In this document: in pieces, positions 47,236 to 57,095 of the stretch
Layout of the letters: each line of letters begins with the position of its first letter
Position numbering within the stretch: the stretch's first letter is position 1
NCBI RefSeq assembly: GCF_013363995.1
Contig: NZ_JABWGO010000004.1
Span: 434,001-498,000, forward strand
Reading direction: 5' to 3'
DNA: 64,000 nucleotides
Origin: Nonomuraea rhodomycinica
Lineage (GTDB): Bacteria; Actinomycetota; Actinomycetes; Streptosporangiales; Streptosporangiaceae
Made by a program: the position numbers and the translations under genes
Notes under the pieces: model-generated
The model's database searches: none
Told to the model about the DNA's origin: nothing
What the model saw: only the letters and a program-made list of their open reading frames with translations

Positions 47236-50200
47236 TGGGGACCTTCCATCGACCGCAGCAGGGCTTCGGCCTCGTCGTCCGAATACGCCGCGACCATGAG
47301 ATAGAGCTCCGCGGCCGCTTCCACGTCGGGCGACGTGAGCTGCGCGGCGAGCTCGGCGACGGTCGGGTGGGAGAACAGGGTGCGCAGCGGGACCCGCACC
47401 TCCAGGGCGTCGCGCAACCGGGAGGCGATCTGGGTGGCGTTGAGCGAGTGGCCGCCCAGCTCGAAGAGGTTGTCGTGCCGTCCGACCTGTCCGCCCAGCA
47501 CCTCCTGCCAGACGGCCGCGACGACCTGCTCCAGCGGGGTGGCGGGGGCGGTGAAGGCGCGCGCGCCCTGGCCGGGGTCCGGCAGGGCGTGCCGGTCCAC
47601 CTTGCCCGAGGGGTTGACCGGCAGGGCGTCCAGCGGGACGAACGTGCTCGGCACCATGTACTCCGGCAGCCGCTCGGCCAGGTAGGGCCGCAGCCCGGTG
47701 GTGTCGTCGGCGGCCACGTACGCGACCAGCCGGTCCTCGCGCGCCATGACGAACGCCTCACGCACGGCGGGGTGCCCGGCCAGCACCGCGGCGATCTCGC
47801 CGGGCTCGACCCGGTAGCCGCGGATCTTGACCTGGTCGTCGGCGCGGCCCAGGAACTGGATGTCCCCGGCCTCGTCGAGGCGGGCCAGGTCGCCGGTCCG
47901 GTACAGCCGGCGGCCGTCCCGCCAGGTGATGAACCGCTCCGCGGTCAGCTCGGGCTGGCCGTGGTAGCCCCGGGCCAGGCAGGCGCCGCCGAGATGCAGC
48001 TCGCCGGGGACGCCGTCGGGCGTCTCGTTGCCCAGGCGGTCGAGGATCAGCGCCTGGACGCCCGTGACCGGCCGGCCGATGGGCGGCAGCCGCGGCCAGC
48101 CCTCCGGCGGGCCGGTGAGCGTGTGCGCGATGTCGATGATCGCGCCCTCGGTCGGCCCGTACTGGTTGTGCAGCCTCATCCACGGCCTGATGAACCGTTC
48201 GAGCTGCGGGGTCACCTGGAGCTGCTCGCCCGCGGTGATCACCTCGCGCAGCGTGGCGGGCGGCTCGACCCCGGCGCCGGCCAGCGACTGCAGGGCCACG
48301 AACGGCAGGAAGATGCGCTCCACCCGGCTGCGGGCGATGTGGTCGAGCAGGGCGGCCGGGTCGCGCCGGACCTCGTCGCCGACCATGACCAGCGTCCCGC
48401 CGTACGCCCAGGTGCTGAAGATCTCCTGTACCGAGACGTCGAAGCCGAGCGCGGTGAACTGCAGGCTGCGGTAGGCGCCGCTGTGCCAGGCCATGAGGTT
48501 GGCGACCGGGCGGTGCGGCATCGCCACGCCCTTGGGCTGCCCGGTCGAGCCGGAGGTGAACAGGATGTAGGCCAGGTCGTCGGGGCCGGCGCCGCCGTCC
48601 GGCCGGTGGTCGGGCCGGCCGTCGAGGTCGGTGTCGACGTGGACGGGCCGCTCGTGCGGCAGGCCGCCGGCCAGCGCCCGGTGCGTCACCAGGACCGGGG
48701 TGTCCACCCGGCCGAGCACCTGGGTGAGGCGCCCCTCGGGGTAGGAGGGGTCGAGCGGCACGTACGCGCCACCCGACTTGAGGATCCCCAGGATGGCCAC
48801 GGGCAGGTCGAGCGAGCGGCGCACGTGCAGCGCGACCGGCACCTCCGGGCCGACGCCCAGCTCGCGCAGCAGGTGGGCGAGCTGGTTGGCGCGCCGGTCG
48901 AGCTCGGCGTAGGTGAGGGCGGCGCCCTCGAACTCGACGGCGACCGCGTCGGGCGTCCGGTCGGCCTGCTGCTCGAACAGCCCGTGCAGGGTCTGGTCGG
49001 GACCGCGGCCGGCGGGGCCGTGGTCACGGGTGAGCAGCGCGGAGACCGGCGCCGCCGGGTCGGCCGCCACCTGCTCCAGGACGCGGACGTAGTGGCCCAG
49101 CAGGCGCTCGGCCGTGGCGCGCTCGAACAGGTCGGTGGCGAACTCCAGGCTCATCTCGCGCCCTTCGGCGTACAGCACCAGGTCGGCCTTGGCGCCGCCG
49201 TTCTCGACCTCCTCCAGCATCCGGAAGGTCACCTCGCCGGCCCGTCGCGCGGCCGGGGGCTCCTGCATCGCGAACATCACGTCGAACGGCGGCCGGCCGT
49301 CCGGGCAGAGCTCCCGCACGATCTCCTCGAGCGGCACGTCCGTGGGCGTGGCGAGGACGCCGGCGCGCACGCGCGCCAGCAGGCGCTCGAAGGACGGGTC
49401 GCCCTCCAGGCCGGTCCTGATCGGCAGCGTCTCCACGAAGAAGCCGATCGCGGAGTCCGCGCCCGGCGCCTCCCGGCCGGAGAACGGCACGCCCGTCATG
49501 ATGTCGTCCCGGCCGCTGTAGCGGTGCAGCAGGGCCTGGAACGCCGCGAACAGCACCATGAACGGGCTGGCCTGAGCGCGCCTGCCCAGCGACTCCAGCT
49601 CGGTGAGCAGCCCGTCGGGCAGCGTGGCCCGCACCCGGCCGCCGCGCCGCGTCGGGCCGGACGGTCCCGGGCCGTCGGCGGGCAGCCCCAGCCGCTCCGG
49701 CGGCGACTCCAGGAGCTCGCGCCAGTACGGCAGGCCGTCCGCGCCCCGCGCCCGCCGGTGGGCGACGGCCGGCGCGGGCAGGCTCTCGCCCGCGTAGAGC
49801 CGCGCCAGTTCGTCCAGGAAGACCCCGGCGGACCAGCCGTCGAAGGCGATGTGGTGGACGTTGACCAGCAGCCGGTGGCTGTCGTCGGCGAGCCGGAGCA
49901 GCAGCGCCCGCAGCACGGGGCCGGTGCGCAGGTCGAAGGGGTCCCGGGCGGCGTGCTTGGCCAGCGCGGTCGCGCCGCGCGGGGTGGCGTCCATGACCTT
50001 CAGCGGGACGGTCACCGCCGGCTCCACCACGGGCACCGGCTCGCCGTCGCGCTCCTCGTAGCGGGTGCGCAGGGGGGCGTGCCGGCGGACGATCTCGTTG
50101 ATCGCGGCCTCCAGGCGGTCCGTGTCGAGGGGACCGTCCAGGGCGTACAGGATGGGCACGTTGTACTGCGCGCCGGGCGCCACCTGGTCGATGAACCAGA

Positions 50201-51974
50201 GCCGGCGCTGCGCGGGCGTCAGCCCGCGCTCGCCGGGGGCCGGCGCGCTCGTCCGCGGCAGGGCGTCGACCGCGCGGGCCAGCTCGGCGACCGTGGGGTG
50301 CTCGAAGAGCATCCGGGGCTCGACCGGCCGGCCCAGGCTCTCGCAGGCGCGGGCGGCGATGCGCATGGCCAGCAGCGACTGGCCGCCCAGGGCCAGGAAG
50401 TCGTCGTCCGCGCCGACCGTCCCAGTGTCGAGGACGTCCTGCCAGATCTCGGCGAGCGCCACCTCGGTCGGGGTGCGGGGCGGGGTGGCGGAGCGGGACT
50501 CGCGGACGGGGTCGGGCAGCGCGGCGCGGTCCACCTTGCCGTTGCCGGTCAGCGGGAGCTCGTCCAGGAACACCCAGGCGGTGGGGATCATGTAGTCGGG
50601 CAGGAGCCGGCGCAGGTGGACGCGCATCTCCTGCTCGGTCGCCTTCCCCACGACGTAGGCGACGAGGTCGCGGCCGCGGACGGCGGTGGTGACGGCGCGC
50701 ACGCCCTGGTGGCGGCCGAGCACGGTCTCGATCTCGCCGAGCTCCACCCGGTTGCCGCGGATCTTGACCTGGTCGTCGAGCCGTCCCAGGAACTCGAACT
50801 CGCCCGCCCGGTTGCGGCGGGCCAGGTCCCCGGTGCGGTAGAGGAGCCGGCCGTCCTGGTCGCGGACGAAGCGCTCGGCCGTGAGGTCCGGCAGGCCGAG
50901 GTAGCCGAGGCCGACGCACACGCCGCCGAGATGGATCTCGCCCTCCTCGGCGGGCCGCATCTCCTCGTCCAGGAGGTGGACGGTGACGCCGGGCAGGGGC
51001 CTGCCGAGCGCGGGCGGCCGGCTCCGGTCGTCGCGGGGCGGCACCTCGCCGGCGATCGCGTTGACCGCGCACTCGGCCGGGCCGTACAGGTTGACCAGCT
51101 TGAAGGGCAGCCCGGGACGCGGGTAGGTGGTGAGCCGGTCGCCGCCGGTGCTCAGGGTCGCCAGCCTGGTCTCCGCGGGCCAGGCCAGGCCGAGCAGGCC
51201 CTCGGCGACGGGGGTGGGCGCGTAGCAGGTGGTCAGCTCCTGCTCGACGATCCAGTCGCGCAGCGCGGGCAGGGAGAGCCTGGTGCGCTCGTCGGGGATG
51301 ACCATCGTGGTGCCCGCGGTCAGGTACATCCAGATCTCCCAGACCGACGGGTCGAAGTTGGGGCTGGTGAGCAGCGGGGCACGGCCGCCCAGTCCGAAGG
51401 TCTCGTGCGACCACCCGATCAGGTTGGCCAGCGCGCGGTGGGGGACGAGCACGCCCTTGGGGGTCCCGGTCGAGCCGGAGGTGTGGACGACGTAGGCGAG
51501 GTCCTCGGGTCCCACGTCGGGGAGGGGCGACGCGTCCGCCTCGGTGAGCTCGTCGATCACGGGGATGCCGTCGGGGACCAGGGATCGCCACTCCGGCGCG
51601 GTGACCACGGCCGCGGCTCCCGCCAGCATGGCGCGGACGCGCTCCACGGGAGTGGCCGGGTCGATCGGGGCGAAGGCGAGGCCCGCCTTCATGGCGCCGA
51701 GCTGGCCCGCGACCAGCCGGATGGAACGGTCCGCCAGTACGGCGACCCAGGGCCGGCCGGTCGCCGTGGAAGGACGCAGCCGGGCGGCGATGCCGTTGGC
51801 GAGGCGGTCCAGCTCACGGTAAGTGAGGTGATCTTGACCGGCCGAAATGATCGTCCTTTGTGGGGTCTCGCTCAGCCGATTCTGGTAAAGCCGCAGAACA
51901 GATGCGAAAGGTAAGGCATCTGACGTCATGGTCGCGCCTGCCGATTGTTGAGTTGTTTGCGCCGTTTTCGGCAC
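47232..51974 (-). CDS. Two-module NRPS (A-PCP-C-A-PCP)
   Basis: 1580 aa from GTG 51974 or 1565 from ATG 51929; the promoter 11 nt upstream would make the GTG almost leaderless, the ATG would have a leader of about 50 nt, and neither has a strong ribosome site. Domains (rough): A1 25-500 (HTSGSTGTPKG, YRTGDLARR, pocket D-P-W-Y-S-G-L-V-N); PCP1 515-590 (LGGQSL); C 600-1010 (HHIAFDGW); A2 1025-1475 (FTSGSTGQPKG, pocket D-V-Q-F-I-A-Q-I-I, resembling proline codes in its first six residues); PCP2 1490-1575 (LGGHSL). There is no N-terminal C domain, so it initiates the peptide and passes it to the C domain of the next protein. No MbtH or phosphopantetheinyl transferase gene is in the window. Confidence 0.92.
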
Positions 51975-51984
51975 GCCGCGGATC

Positions 51985-52013
51985 AGAATGATTGATCACC
52001 AGATTCGTGTCAA
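51985..52013 (-). promoter_or_regulatory. Promoter of the NRPS-PKS operon
   Basis: Consensus -35 TTGACA (52008-52013), 17-bp spacer, CATTCT (51985-51990) on the minus strand. GTGATC occurs within the spacer and again upstream of the -35, a possible regulator repeat. Confidence 0.6.
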
Positions 52014-52114
52014 CCCTGTCGCGATCACTCCACGGGCTCCTCCAAGCGGTCCGCAAGACCGGCACCACCGGGCTCCAAGAGCGGTGGCTCAGGGGTCCGG
52101 CGGACGCGTGACGC

Positions 52115-52837
52115 CTACGGGGCGTCGCGGTAGATGGTGAGCTGGTAGGAGTAGCGATCGCCCCGGTAGAGCGAGTCGGCGCGCTCGACGGCCCGGCCGC
52201 GGGCGTCGAAGCCGACGCGCCGCACGAGGAAGGCCGGCGAGAACGGCGGCGCGTCGAGCGCCCGGGCGTCGTCCGGGCCGAGCACGGTCGCCCTGATCGT
52301 CTGCTCCGCCCGGTGCAGGGTCAGCCCGTACCGGGACGACAGCACCTCGTACAGCGAGCCGTGCAGCTCCGGCTCCAGGTCGCCGGGCACGAGCTCGGCG
52401 GGCAGGTAGCTGTGCTCCAGGCACATCGGCTCGTCGTCGGCGGTGCGGACCCGGCGGATGTGCAGGACCTTCGCCGACGGGCTGATCCGCAGGGCGGCGC
52501 CGATGTCGGCGCCCGCCGGGATCCGCTCGCAGCTGACCTCCAGCGACCCCGGGCGCAGGCCGCGTGAGCGCATGTCCTCGCTGAAGGAGGTCAGCTCGAC
52601 GGACTTGTGGATGCGCGGCTCGCTCGCGAACGTGCCCGAGCCCTGCACCCGGTAGACCCGTCCCTCCCGTTCGAGCTGGTCCAGGACGCGCCGCACGGTG
52701 AGCCTGCTGACGGAGAACTCCTCGGCCAGGCTGCGCTCGGTGGGCAGCCGCTCGTGCGGGGCCAGCTCGCCGACCAGCAGGTCGACCAGGTGCCGGCGCA
52801 GCCGGCCGGACTTGGCCGGGGGGCGTTCCGTCGTCAT
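52115..52837 (-). CDS. GntR/HutC-family regulator (NagR/DasR-like)
   Basis: 240 aa from ATG 52837 (MTTERPP); a longer frame to 52993 crosses the divergent promoter and was rejected. N-terminal wHTH about 12-75 (LPTERSLAEEFSVSRLTVRRVLDQLEREGRVYRVQGSGTF region) and a UTRA effector domain about 95-235. It is divergent from the nanE-kinase operon, so amino-sugar phosphates are the likely effectors. Two GTnTAnAC-type sites lie in the shared intergenic region. Although it is upstream of the NRPS genes in the same direction, those have their own promoter. Confidence 0.85.
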   Translation of the reverse strand: MTTERPPAKSGRLRRHLVDLLVGELAPHERLPTERSLAEEFSVSRLTVRRVLDQLEREGRVYRVQGSGTFASEPRIHKSVELTSFSEDMRSRGLRPGSLEVSCERIPAGADIGAALRISPSAKVLHIRRVRTADDEPMCLEHSYLPAELVPGDLEPELHGSLYEVLSSRYGLTLHRAEQTIRATVLGPDDARALDAPPFSPAFLVRRVGFDARGRAVERADSLYRGDRYSYQLTIYRDAP

Positions 52838-52857
52838 GGCCCAAGACTCTATCGTGA

Positions 52858-52906
52858 ATTGGTGTACTCCAATATCTTGACCCTGCCACGAGGTGGGGTC
52901 TATACC
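52858..52906 (+). promoter_or_regulatory. nanE promoter and two GntR/HutC operators
   Basis: Promoter TTGACC (52877-52882), 18-bp spacer, TATACC (52901-52906). Operator 1 is ATTGGTGTACTCCAAT (52858-52873, one mismatch in 8-bp arms). Operator 2 is GTCTATAC (52898-52905), an exact GTnTAnAC that overlaps the -10, so binding should block transcription. Confidence 0.6.
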
Positions 52907-52944
52907 GTTCCCAGCAAGTCCTGGCACTTCCTGAGGAGCGAGAG

Positions 52945-53001
52945 ATGAGGATCCCCGAAATGGGCATGCCCTTGGTGCTCGTGGCAGGGGCACTCGGATG
53001 A
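52945..53001 (+). CDS. 18-residue leader peptide coupled to nanE
   Basis: MRIPEMGMPLVLVAGALG, ATG 52945 with AGGAG (52934-52938) 6 nt upstream, the best ribosome site in the region. Its TGA (52999-53001) overlaps the nanE ATG (52998) as ATGA, while nanE itself has no good ribosome site. It probably serves translational coupling; the peptide shows no amino-acid run that would suggest attenuation. Confidence 0.55.
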   Translation: MRIPEMGMPLVLVAGALG

Positions 53002-53651
53002 ACCGGCTGCGCGGCGGCCTGATCGTCTCCTGCCAGGCCCCGGAAGGTCATCCGCTGCGCGACCCGGAGGTGATCGCCCGCCTGGCCGAGTGCGCCGTGC
53101 TGGGCGGGGCCGTGGGGCTGCGGATCAACTCGGCCGAGGACGTGGCCGCGGTGCGCAGGCGTACGGACGCGCCGGTGATCGGCCTGCACAAGGTCAGGCA
53201 CGGCCACCGGGACGTGATCACCCCGACGCTGGAGCACGCGGCCGGGCTCGCCGCGGCCGGCGCCGACATGATCGCCGTGGACCTCACGCCCGAGACCCCC
53301 GGGCCCGGGCTGGAGCTGATCGAGCCGATCCACGCCCTGGGGGTGACCGTCATGGCGGACGTCTCGACCCTCGCCGAGGGCATGGACGCCTGGGAGGCCG
53401 GCGCCGACGTCGTCGGCACCACGCTGTCCGGTTACACCGCGCGTCAGCTCCCCACGCCGCACGATCCCGACCTGCACCTCGTCGGCGCGCTCGCCGCGCG
53501 CGGCGTACGGGTGATCGCCGAGGGCCGCTACCGCACCGAGCAGCAGGTACGGCAGGCGTTCGCGGCGGGCGCGTGGGCCGTGGTGGTCGGCGGCGCGATC
53601 ACCGACCCGATCTCCGTCACCCGGCGGCTGGCCGCCGCGGCACCGCGATGA
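52998..53651 (+). CDS. nanE: N-acylglucosamine-6-phosphate 2-epimerase
   Basis: 217 aa, the normal NanE length. A TIM barrel with LIVSCQAPEGHPL at strand 1, APVIGLHKVRHGHRDVITP (conserved Lys in GLxK), ADMIAVDLT, VTVMADVSTLAEG, GADVVGTTLSGYT and a final VIAEGRYRTEQQ / AVVVGGAITDP phosphate site. It converts ManNAc-6-P to GlcNAc-6-P in sialic acid and ManNAc catabolism. It overlaps the downstream ROK kinase by ATGA, giving a kinase-epimerase pair. Confidence 0.88.
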   Translation: MNRLRGGLIVSCQAPEGHPLRDPEVIARLAECAVLGGAVGLRINSAEDVAAVRRRTDAPVIGLHKVRHGHRDVITPTLEHAAGLAAAGADMIAVDLTPETPGPGLELIEPIHALGVTVMADVSTLAEGMDAWEAGADVVGTTLSGYTARQLPTPHDPDLHLVGALAARGVRVIAEGRYRTEQQVRQAFAAGAWAVVVGGAITDPISVTRRLAAAAPR

Positions 53652-54544
53652 CCCGGCCCGCGGTGAGCCCGCTTGCGCTGGCCGTCGACATCGGCGGCAC
53701 GAAGATCGCGGCCGGCCTCGTGGCCCCGGACGGCACCCTCCTCCACCGGCGCAGGACCGCCACCCCCCGCGGCGGACCGGAGATCCTGCGGGCCGTCGCC
53801 GAGCTCGCCGGGCCGCTGGCGGAGCGGGCCGCCGTCTGCGGCGTCGGCACCGCCGGCACCGTCGACCCGCTCGGACGCATCGCCTCGGCGACCGGCCTGC
53901 TGACCGGCTGGGCCGGCACCGACGTCAAGGCGGCGGCGGAGCAGGCGTTCGGGCTCCCGGCGCTCGTCCTCAACGACTGCCACGCCGCCGGGGCCGCCGA
54001 GGCGCGCGCCGGAGCGGCCCGCGGCGCGCGCACGGCCCTGGTCGTCGCCATCGGGACGGGCATCGGCGGGGCGGTCTGCGCCGGGGGGCGGGTGCTGACC
54101 GGCGTCTCTGGCACCGCGGGGAGCATCGGCCACCTGCCCGCCCCGGCGGACGCGGGCGTCCGCTGCTCGTGCGGGGCGCTCGACCACATCGAGGCGTACG
54201 CCTCCGGCCCCGCCATCGAGCGCGCCCACCGGCGGCGGACCGGTCAGGCACTGCCCCTGGCGGAGATCGGCCGGATCGGCTCGCCGGTCATCGGCGAGGC
54301 GGCGCGGCTCATGGGCCGCGTCCTGGCCGGCGCCGCCGGCCTGATCGACCCCGACGTGATCGTCATCGCGGGCGGGGTGTCCATGCTCGGCCCGGCGCTG
54401 CTCGGCCCCATGGAGGCCGCCTACCGTGCCGAGGCGCTGCCGGGCCCGTCGGCCGTCCCGCTGCTCCCGGCCCGGCTCGGCGAGGACGCCGGGCTGGTGG
54501 GCGCCGGCCTGGAAGCCCTGTCCCACCTGGGGGAGGGTCCGTAG
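53648..54544 (+). CDS. nanK: ROK-family sugar kinase, probable N-acetylmannosamine kinase
   Basis: 298 aa. ATP-binding DIGGTKIAAGLV at the N-terminus, catalytic Asp in LVLNDCHAAG (about 105), GTGIGGAV second phosphate loop, and the ROK zinc site C-S-C-G-A-L-D-H-I-E (about 177-186), in which the usual third Cys (GCxE) is replaced by Asp-His. His may still bind zinc. Coupling to nanE supports ManNAc to ManNAc-6-P as the reaction; glucokinase-like activity is the alternative. Confidence 0.75.
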   Translation: MTRPAVSPLALAVDIGGTKIAAGLVAPDGTLLHRRRTATPRGGPEILRAVAELAGPLAERAAVCGVGTAGTVDPLGRIASATGLLTGWAGTDVKAAAEQAFGLPALVLNDCHAAGAAEARAGAARGARTALVVAIGTGIGGAVCAGGRVLTGVSGTAGSIGHLPAPADAGVRCSCGALDHIEAYASGPAIERAHRRRTGQALPLAEIGRIGSPVIGEAARLMGRVLAGAAGLIDPDVIVIAGGVSMLGPALLGPMEAAYRAEALPGPSAVPLLPARLGEDAGLVGAGLEALSHLGEGP

Positions 54545-54598
54545 CGGCCCGGAAGGGGCGGCCCCGCGGGCGCCGTCAGGGATGCTGCCGGTACGGCC

Positions 54599-54631
54599 AC
54601 GGGCCGGCCACCGTCCGGGTGAGCGGCCCGT
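54599..54631 (+). terminator. Candidate hairpin after the nan operon
   Basis: ACGGGCCG (54599-54606) pairs with CGGCCCGT (54624-54631) across 17 nt, in the gap between the ROK kinase and the convergent secreted-protein gene. Modest stem, no T-tract. Confidence 0.35.
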
Positions 54632-54643
54632 CCTGGCGCGGGG

Positions 54644-55207
54644 TCAGTTGACGCAGTCCTGGGCGTGCAGGCCCAGCGCCATCTCGTAGACCTTGCCCTT
54701 GTGCAGCAGGAACGAGTAGTAGGCCCGCGGGTCGCCGGGCACGTCCACGTAGGGGTAGCCGCTCGCGGCCGTCTTCAGCCGGGGGTAGAGCTTCTTGAGC
54801 TGCGTGTACGTGGAGCCGAGGCCGGCGCCCTCCGGGGTTCTGGCGCCCTTCGGAGCGAAGATCACCGCCACGCCGTGCTTCTTGGAGATGTAGAGCCCCA
54901 CGGCGTCGCGCCCGATCGGGTGGGCCTTGAGCCGCCAGCTCGTGCAGCTCGGGGAGTCCTGCCCGGGCAGGTGGGAGATCTTGCCGGTGGCCGCGGCGGC
55001 CTTGGCGCTCATCCCCAGCCTGACGCCCCCGTAGCCCTTGGGGCCGAACGGCTCGGGGGCGGCGGCTGTGCGCGCGGCCGGCATGTCGGTGGCCTCGGTG
55101 GCGTGCGCGGCGGTGGCGGCGTGCGCGGCGGTGGCGGGGCCGACCAGGGCCAGGCCGGCGGCCAGGAACGTTCCCAGCGCGGCACGGGCCGTCGTGTGTT
55201 GGATCAT
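54644..55207 (-). CDS. Secreted protein of unknown function
   Basis: 187 aa from ATG 55207 (MIQHTTARAALGTFLAAGLALVG signal peptide, cleavage near AHA). GTG 55243 would add 12 residues in front of the signal and has its GGAG too close. The mature part has an Ala-rich spacer, then YGGVRLGMSAKAAAATGKI, a pair of far-spaced cysteines (PSCTSW and QDCVN) and GLYISKKHGVAVIFAPKG, GSTYTQLKKLYP. This pattern recurs in small actinobacterial exported proteins; no enzymatic motif is seen. Confidence 0.65.
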   Translation of the reverse strand: MIQHTTARAALGTFLAAGLALVGPATAAHAATAAHATEATDMPAARTAAAPEPFGPKGYGGVRLGMSAKAAAATGKISHLPGQDSPSCTSWRLKAHPIGRDAVGLYISKKHGVAVIFAPKGARTPEGAGLGSTYTQLKKLYPRLKTAASGYPYVDVPGDPRAYYSFLLHKGKVYEMALGLHAQDCVN

Positions 55208-55274
55208 GCCTGATAGGACGGCCGGATCCGCGGAGTTGTTCACGCTCCGGCCGAGGTTCTTCCCGGCGCGCGGG

Positions 55275-57095
55275 TCATGGCGCGCCTCCGGCGGTCGCCG
55301 CGCGCAGGTTGTCGCGCAGCCGGGGGCCGAGGAGCCGCACGGCCGCTTCCGAGCGGGTCATCAGCCGCGCGACGACCGGGCCGGCGACGACCAGGGCGTG
55401 GAACTGCGTGCCCGCGGGTGTGCCGAGCCCGTGGAGGAGGACGTCGGGCCGGCCGCTCGGGAGCACCCTGACGCCGGCGTCCGCCTTCAGCCGGGCGGTC
55501 TCGGCGGCGAACAGCTCCCGCGCCTCGCGCGCCGAGGGCGCCGCCCACTCGACGGAGACGAAGACGACGGTCCCGTCGTCCGCGGGCGGGATCCAGTCGC
55601 AGGCCACGTGACCGGGCGCCGCCGCGCCCGCCCTGCCCGGCATGCGCGCCGTGCCTGACGTGCCCGTCGTGCCCGTCGCGCTCGCTGTGCCCGTCGTGTC
55701 CGCCGCTCCCAGGGGTCGTGGGAGGCGCGGGGCGGGCGTCCGGGGGAAGGCGCGGTGGCCGCCGCCGAGCGGGGCCAGGTCCGCGGCGGTGAGGAGGCGG
55801 CAGGCGTCCGGCCAGCGCGACGCCTCGACGGCGCCCAGGGGCGCGGCCCGGGGCCGCTCCTCCCGCATCAGCCGGTACGCGGTGACCCGGGCGGCGGGCC
55901 CGTCGCCGCCGAGCGTCTCGGGAACGGGATCGAGCACGAACGCCAGACCGCCGCCCGCCCCCACGAGTTCGGCCATCGCGTGCGGAACCGGCAGCGGGAG
56001 GTCGGCGGTCTCCCCGGTCACGGCGTCGACGGACGTCAGGTGCGCGGGGAGCGGCCAGGTGAGCCCCTGCGTCCACCCCATGACGTCCATGGCGACGAAA
56101 GTCCTGCCGTCCGCGAAGAGGGGCCCGGACGCGCCCGTCCGGCGGGTCCGGAGCAGCCCTCGGCCGCCCGGGTCGAACGCCTGCGTGACCGCGGCCTCCG
56201 GCCGGCCGTCGGGCGACGCGGGGGCGAAGGAGTGGGCCAGCACGCGCCCCGTGGTCACCACGCGGGCCTCCGGGGCGGGGGAGAGGACGCCCGGCAGCGG
56301 CCGGCCGTCCGGCGCGTACAGCAGCGAGGTCTGGTTGACCCGGACCAGGACGGAGCCGTCGGCGGTCCCCTGCACGGCCGTCTCCATGCCCTTCCCGGCG
56401 CGGTCGCCGGGCGGCGTCGTGTACGGGAGCACGCGCTGCCAGCGCGCCCGGCCGGTGGCCGGGTCGATCGCCGACAGCCGCGGCGCCTCTCCCGGGCAGC
56501 CGCTGAGCACCGCCACGGCCGCGCCCGCCGCCGCAACCCTCGTCGCGCAGCCCGGCCGGACCGGCACGCCGCCCGTGGCCGTCCCGCGCCGCAGGTCGTA
56601 CAGGTCCAGGCGGGAGGGGCGGGCGATCGCGACGCCGCGGGGCGTGACCTCGGCGAACTCCTCGTCGCCCGCGACGTACGTCACCCACAGCGGGGCGGCG
56701 GTCGGCAGGTCGTACGCGGCCAGGTAGGCCGGCGCGCCGAAGCCGGACGGGGCGGCGCCGCGCTGGACGACGAGGGTGTCGCCGGTGACCCAGATCCGGC
56801 GCACGTTCCCGGAGCCCTCCGGCCGCATCCGGGACCGGATCCGGCCGGTCCCCGCGTCGATGACCACGACCGGACCCCGCCCCAGGCCGAGCGCCACGAC
56901 GCCCTGCGACACCTCGGCCGCGTACTCCCCGACGGGGTCCCGCCAGAGGCGGTCCGAGCCCTGCGTGAGGGTCACGGACCAGACCGCCTCCCACCCCACG
57001 GCCCGCCGCGTGGCGTCCGCCGAGTCGGAGGCCGGCGCCAGGCACACCGCCAGGGCCGCGGCGAGCGACGCCGCCACGCCCCGGGCGCTCAGCAC
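55275..57095 (-). CDS. Secreted PQQ-like beta-propeller protein
   Basis: 606 aa from GTG 57095, overlapping the upstream gene by 7 nt. Signal peptide about 1-26 (GVAASLAAALAVCLAPA, possible lipobox-like Cys but no clear LxGC). About seven repeats of PQQ/WD-like blades (VVVIDAGTGRIRSRM, LAAYDLPTAAPLWVTY, SAIDPATGRARWQRV, TSVDAVTGETADLPL) fill 60-400. The C-terminal 180 residues form a separate domain (PDACRLLTAADLAPLGGG, CDWIPPADD, VFVSVEWAAPSAREARELF), like actinobacterial DUF3558-type surface domains. Extracellular; role unknown. Confidence 0.7.
   Translation of the reverse strand: MLSARGVAASLAAALAVCLAPASDSADATRRAVGWEAVWSVTLTQGSDRLWRDPVGEYAAEVSQGVVALGLGRGPVVVIDAGTGRIRSRMRPEGSGNVRRIWVTGDTLVVQRGAAPSGFGAPAYLAAYDLPTAAPLWVTYVAGDEEFAEVTPRGVAIARPSRLDLYDLRRGTATGGVPVRPGCATRVAAAGAAVAVLSGCPGEAPRLSAIDPATGRARWQRVLPYTTPPGDRAGKGMETAVQGTADGSVLVRVNQTSLLYAPDGRPLPGVLSPAPEARVVTTGRVLAHSFAPASPDGRPEAAVTQAFDPGGRGLLRTRRTGASGPLFADGRTFVAMDVMGWTQGLTWPLPAHLTSVDAVTGETADLPLPVPHAMAELVGAGGGLAFVLDPVPETLGGDGPAARVTAYRLMREERPRAAPLGAVEASRWPDACRLLTAADLAPLGGGHRAFPRTPAPRLPRPLGAADTTGTASATGTTGTSGTARMPGRAGAAAPGHVACDWIPPADDGTVVFVSVEWAAPSAREARELFAAETARLKADAGVRVLPSGRPDVLLHGLGTPAGTQFHALVVAGPVVARLMTRSEAAVRLLGPRLRDNLRAATAGGAP

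Noticed and set aside
52838..52993. N-terminal extension of the GntR regulator
   Set aside because: It would run through the divergent promoter and both operators; ATG 52837 is followed directly by the wHTH.
52998..54544. nanE and ROK kinase as tailoring genes of the NRPS-PKS cluster
   Set aside because: They are divergent, have their own GntR-controlled promoter and form a standard ManNAc catabolic pair.
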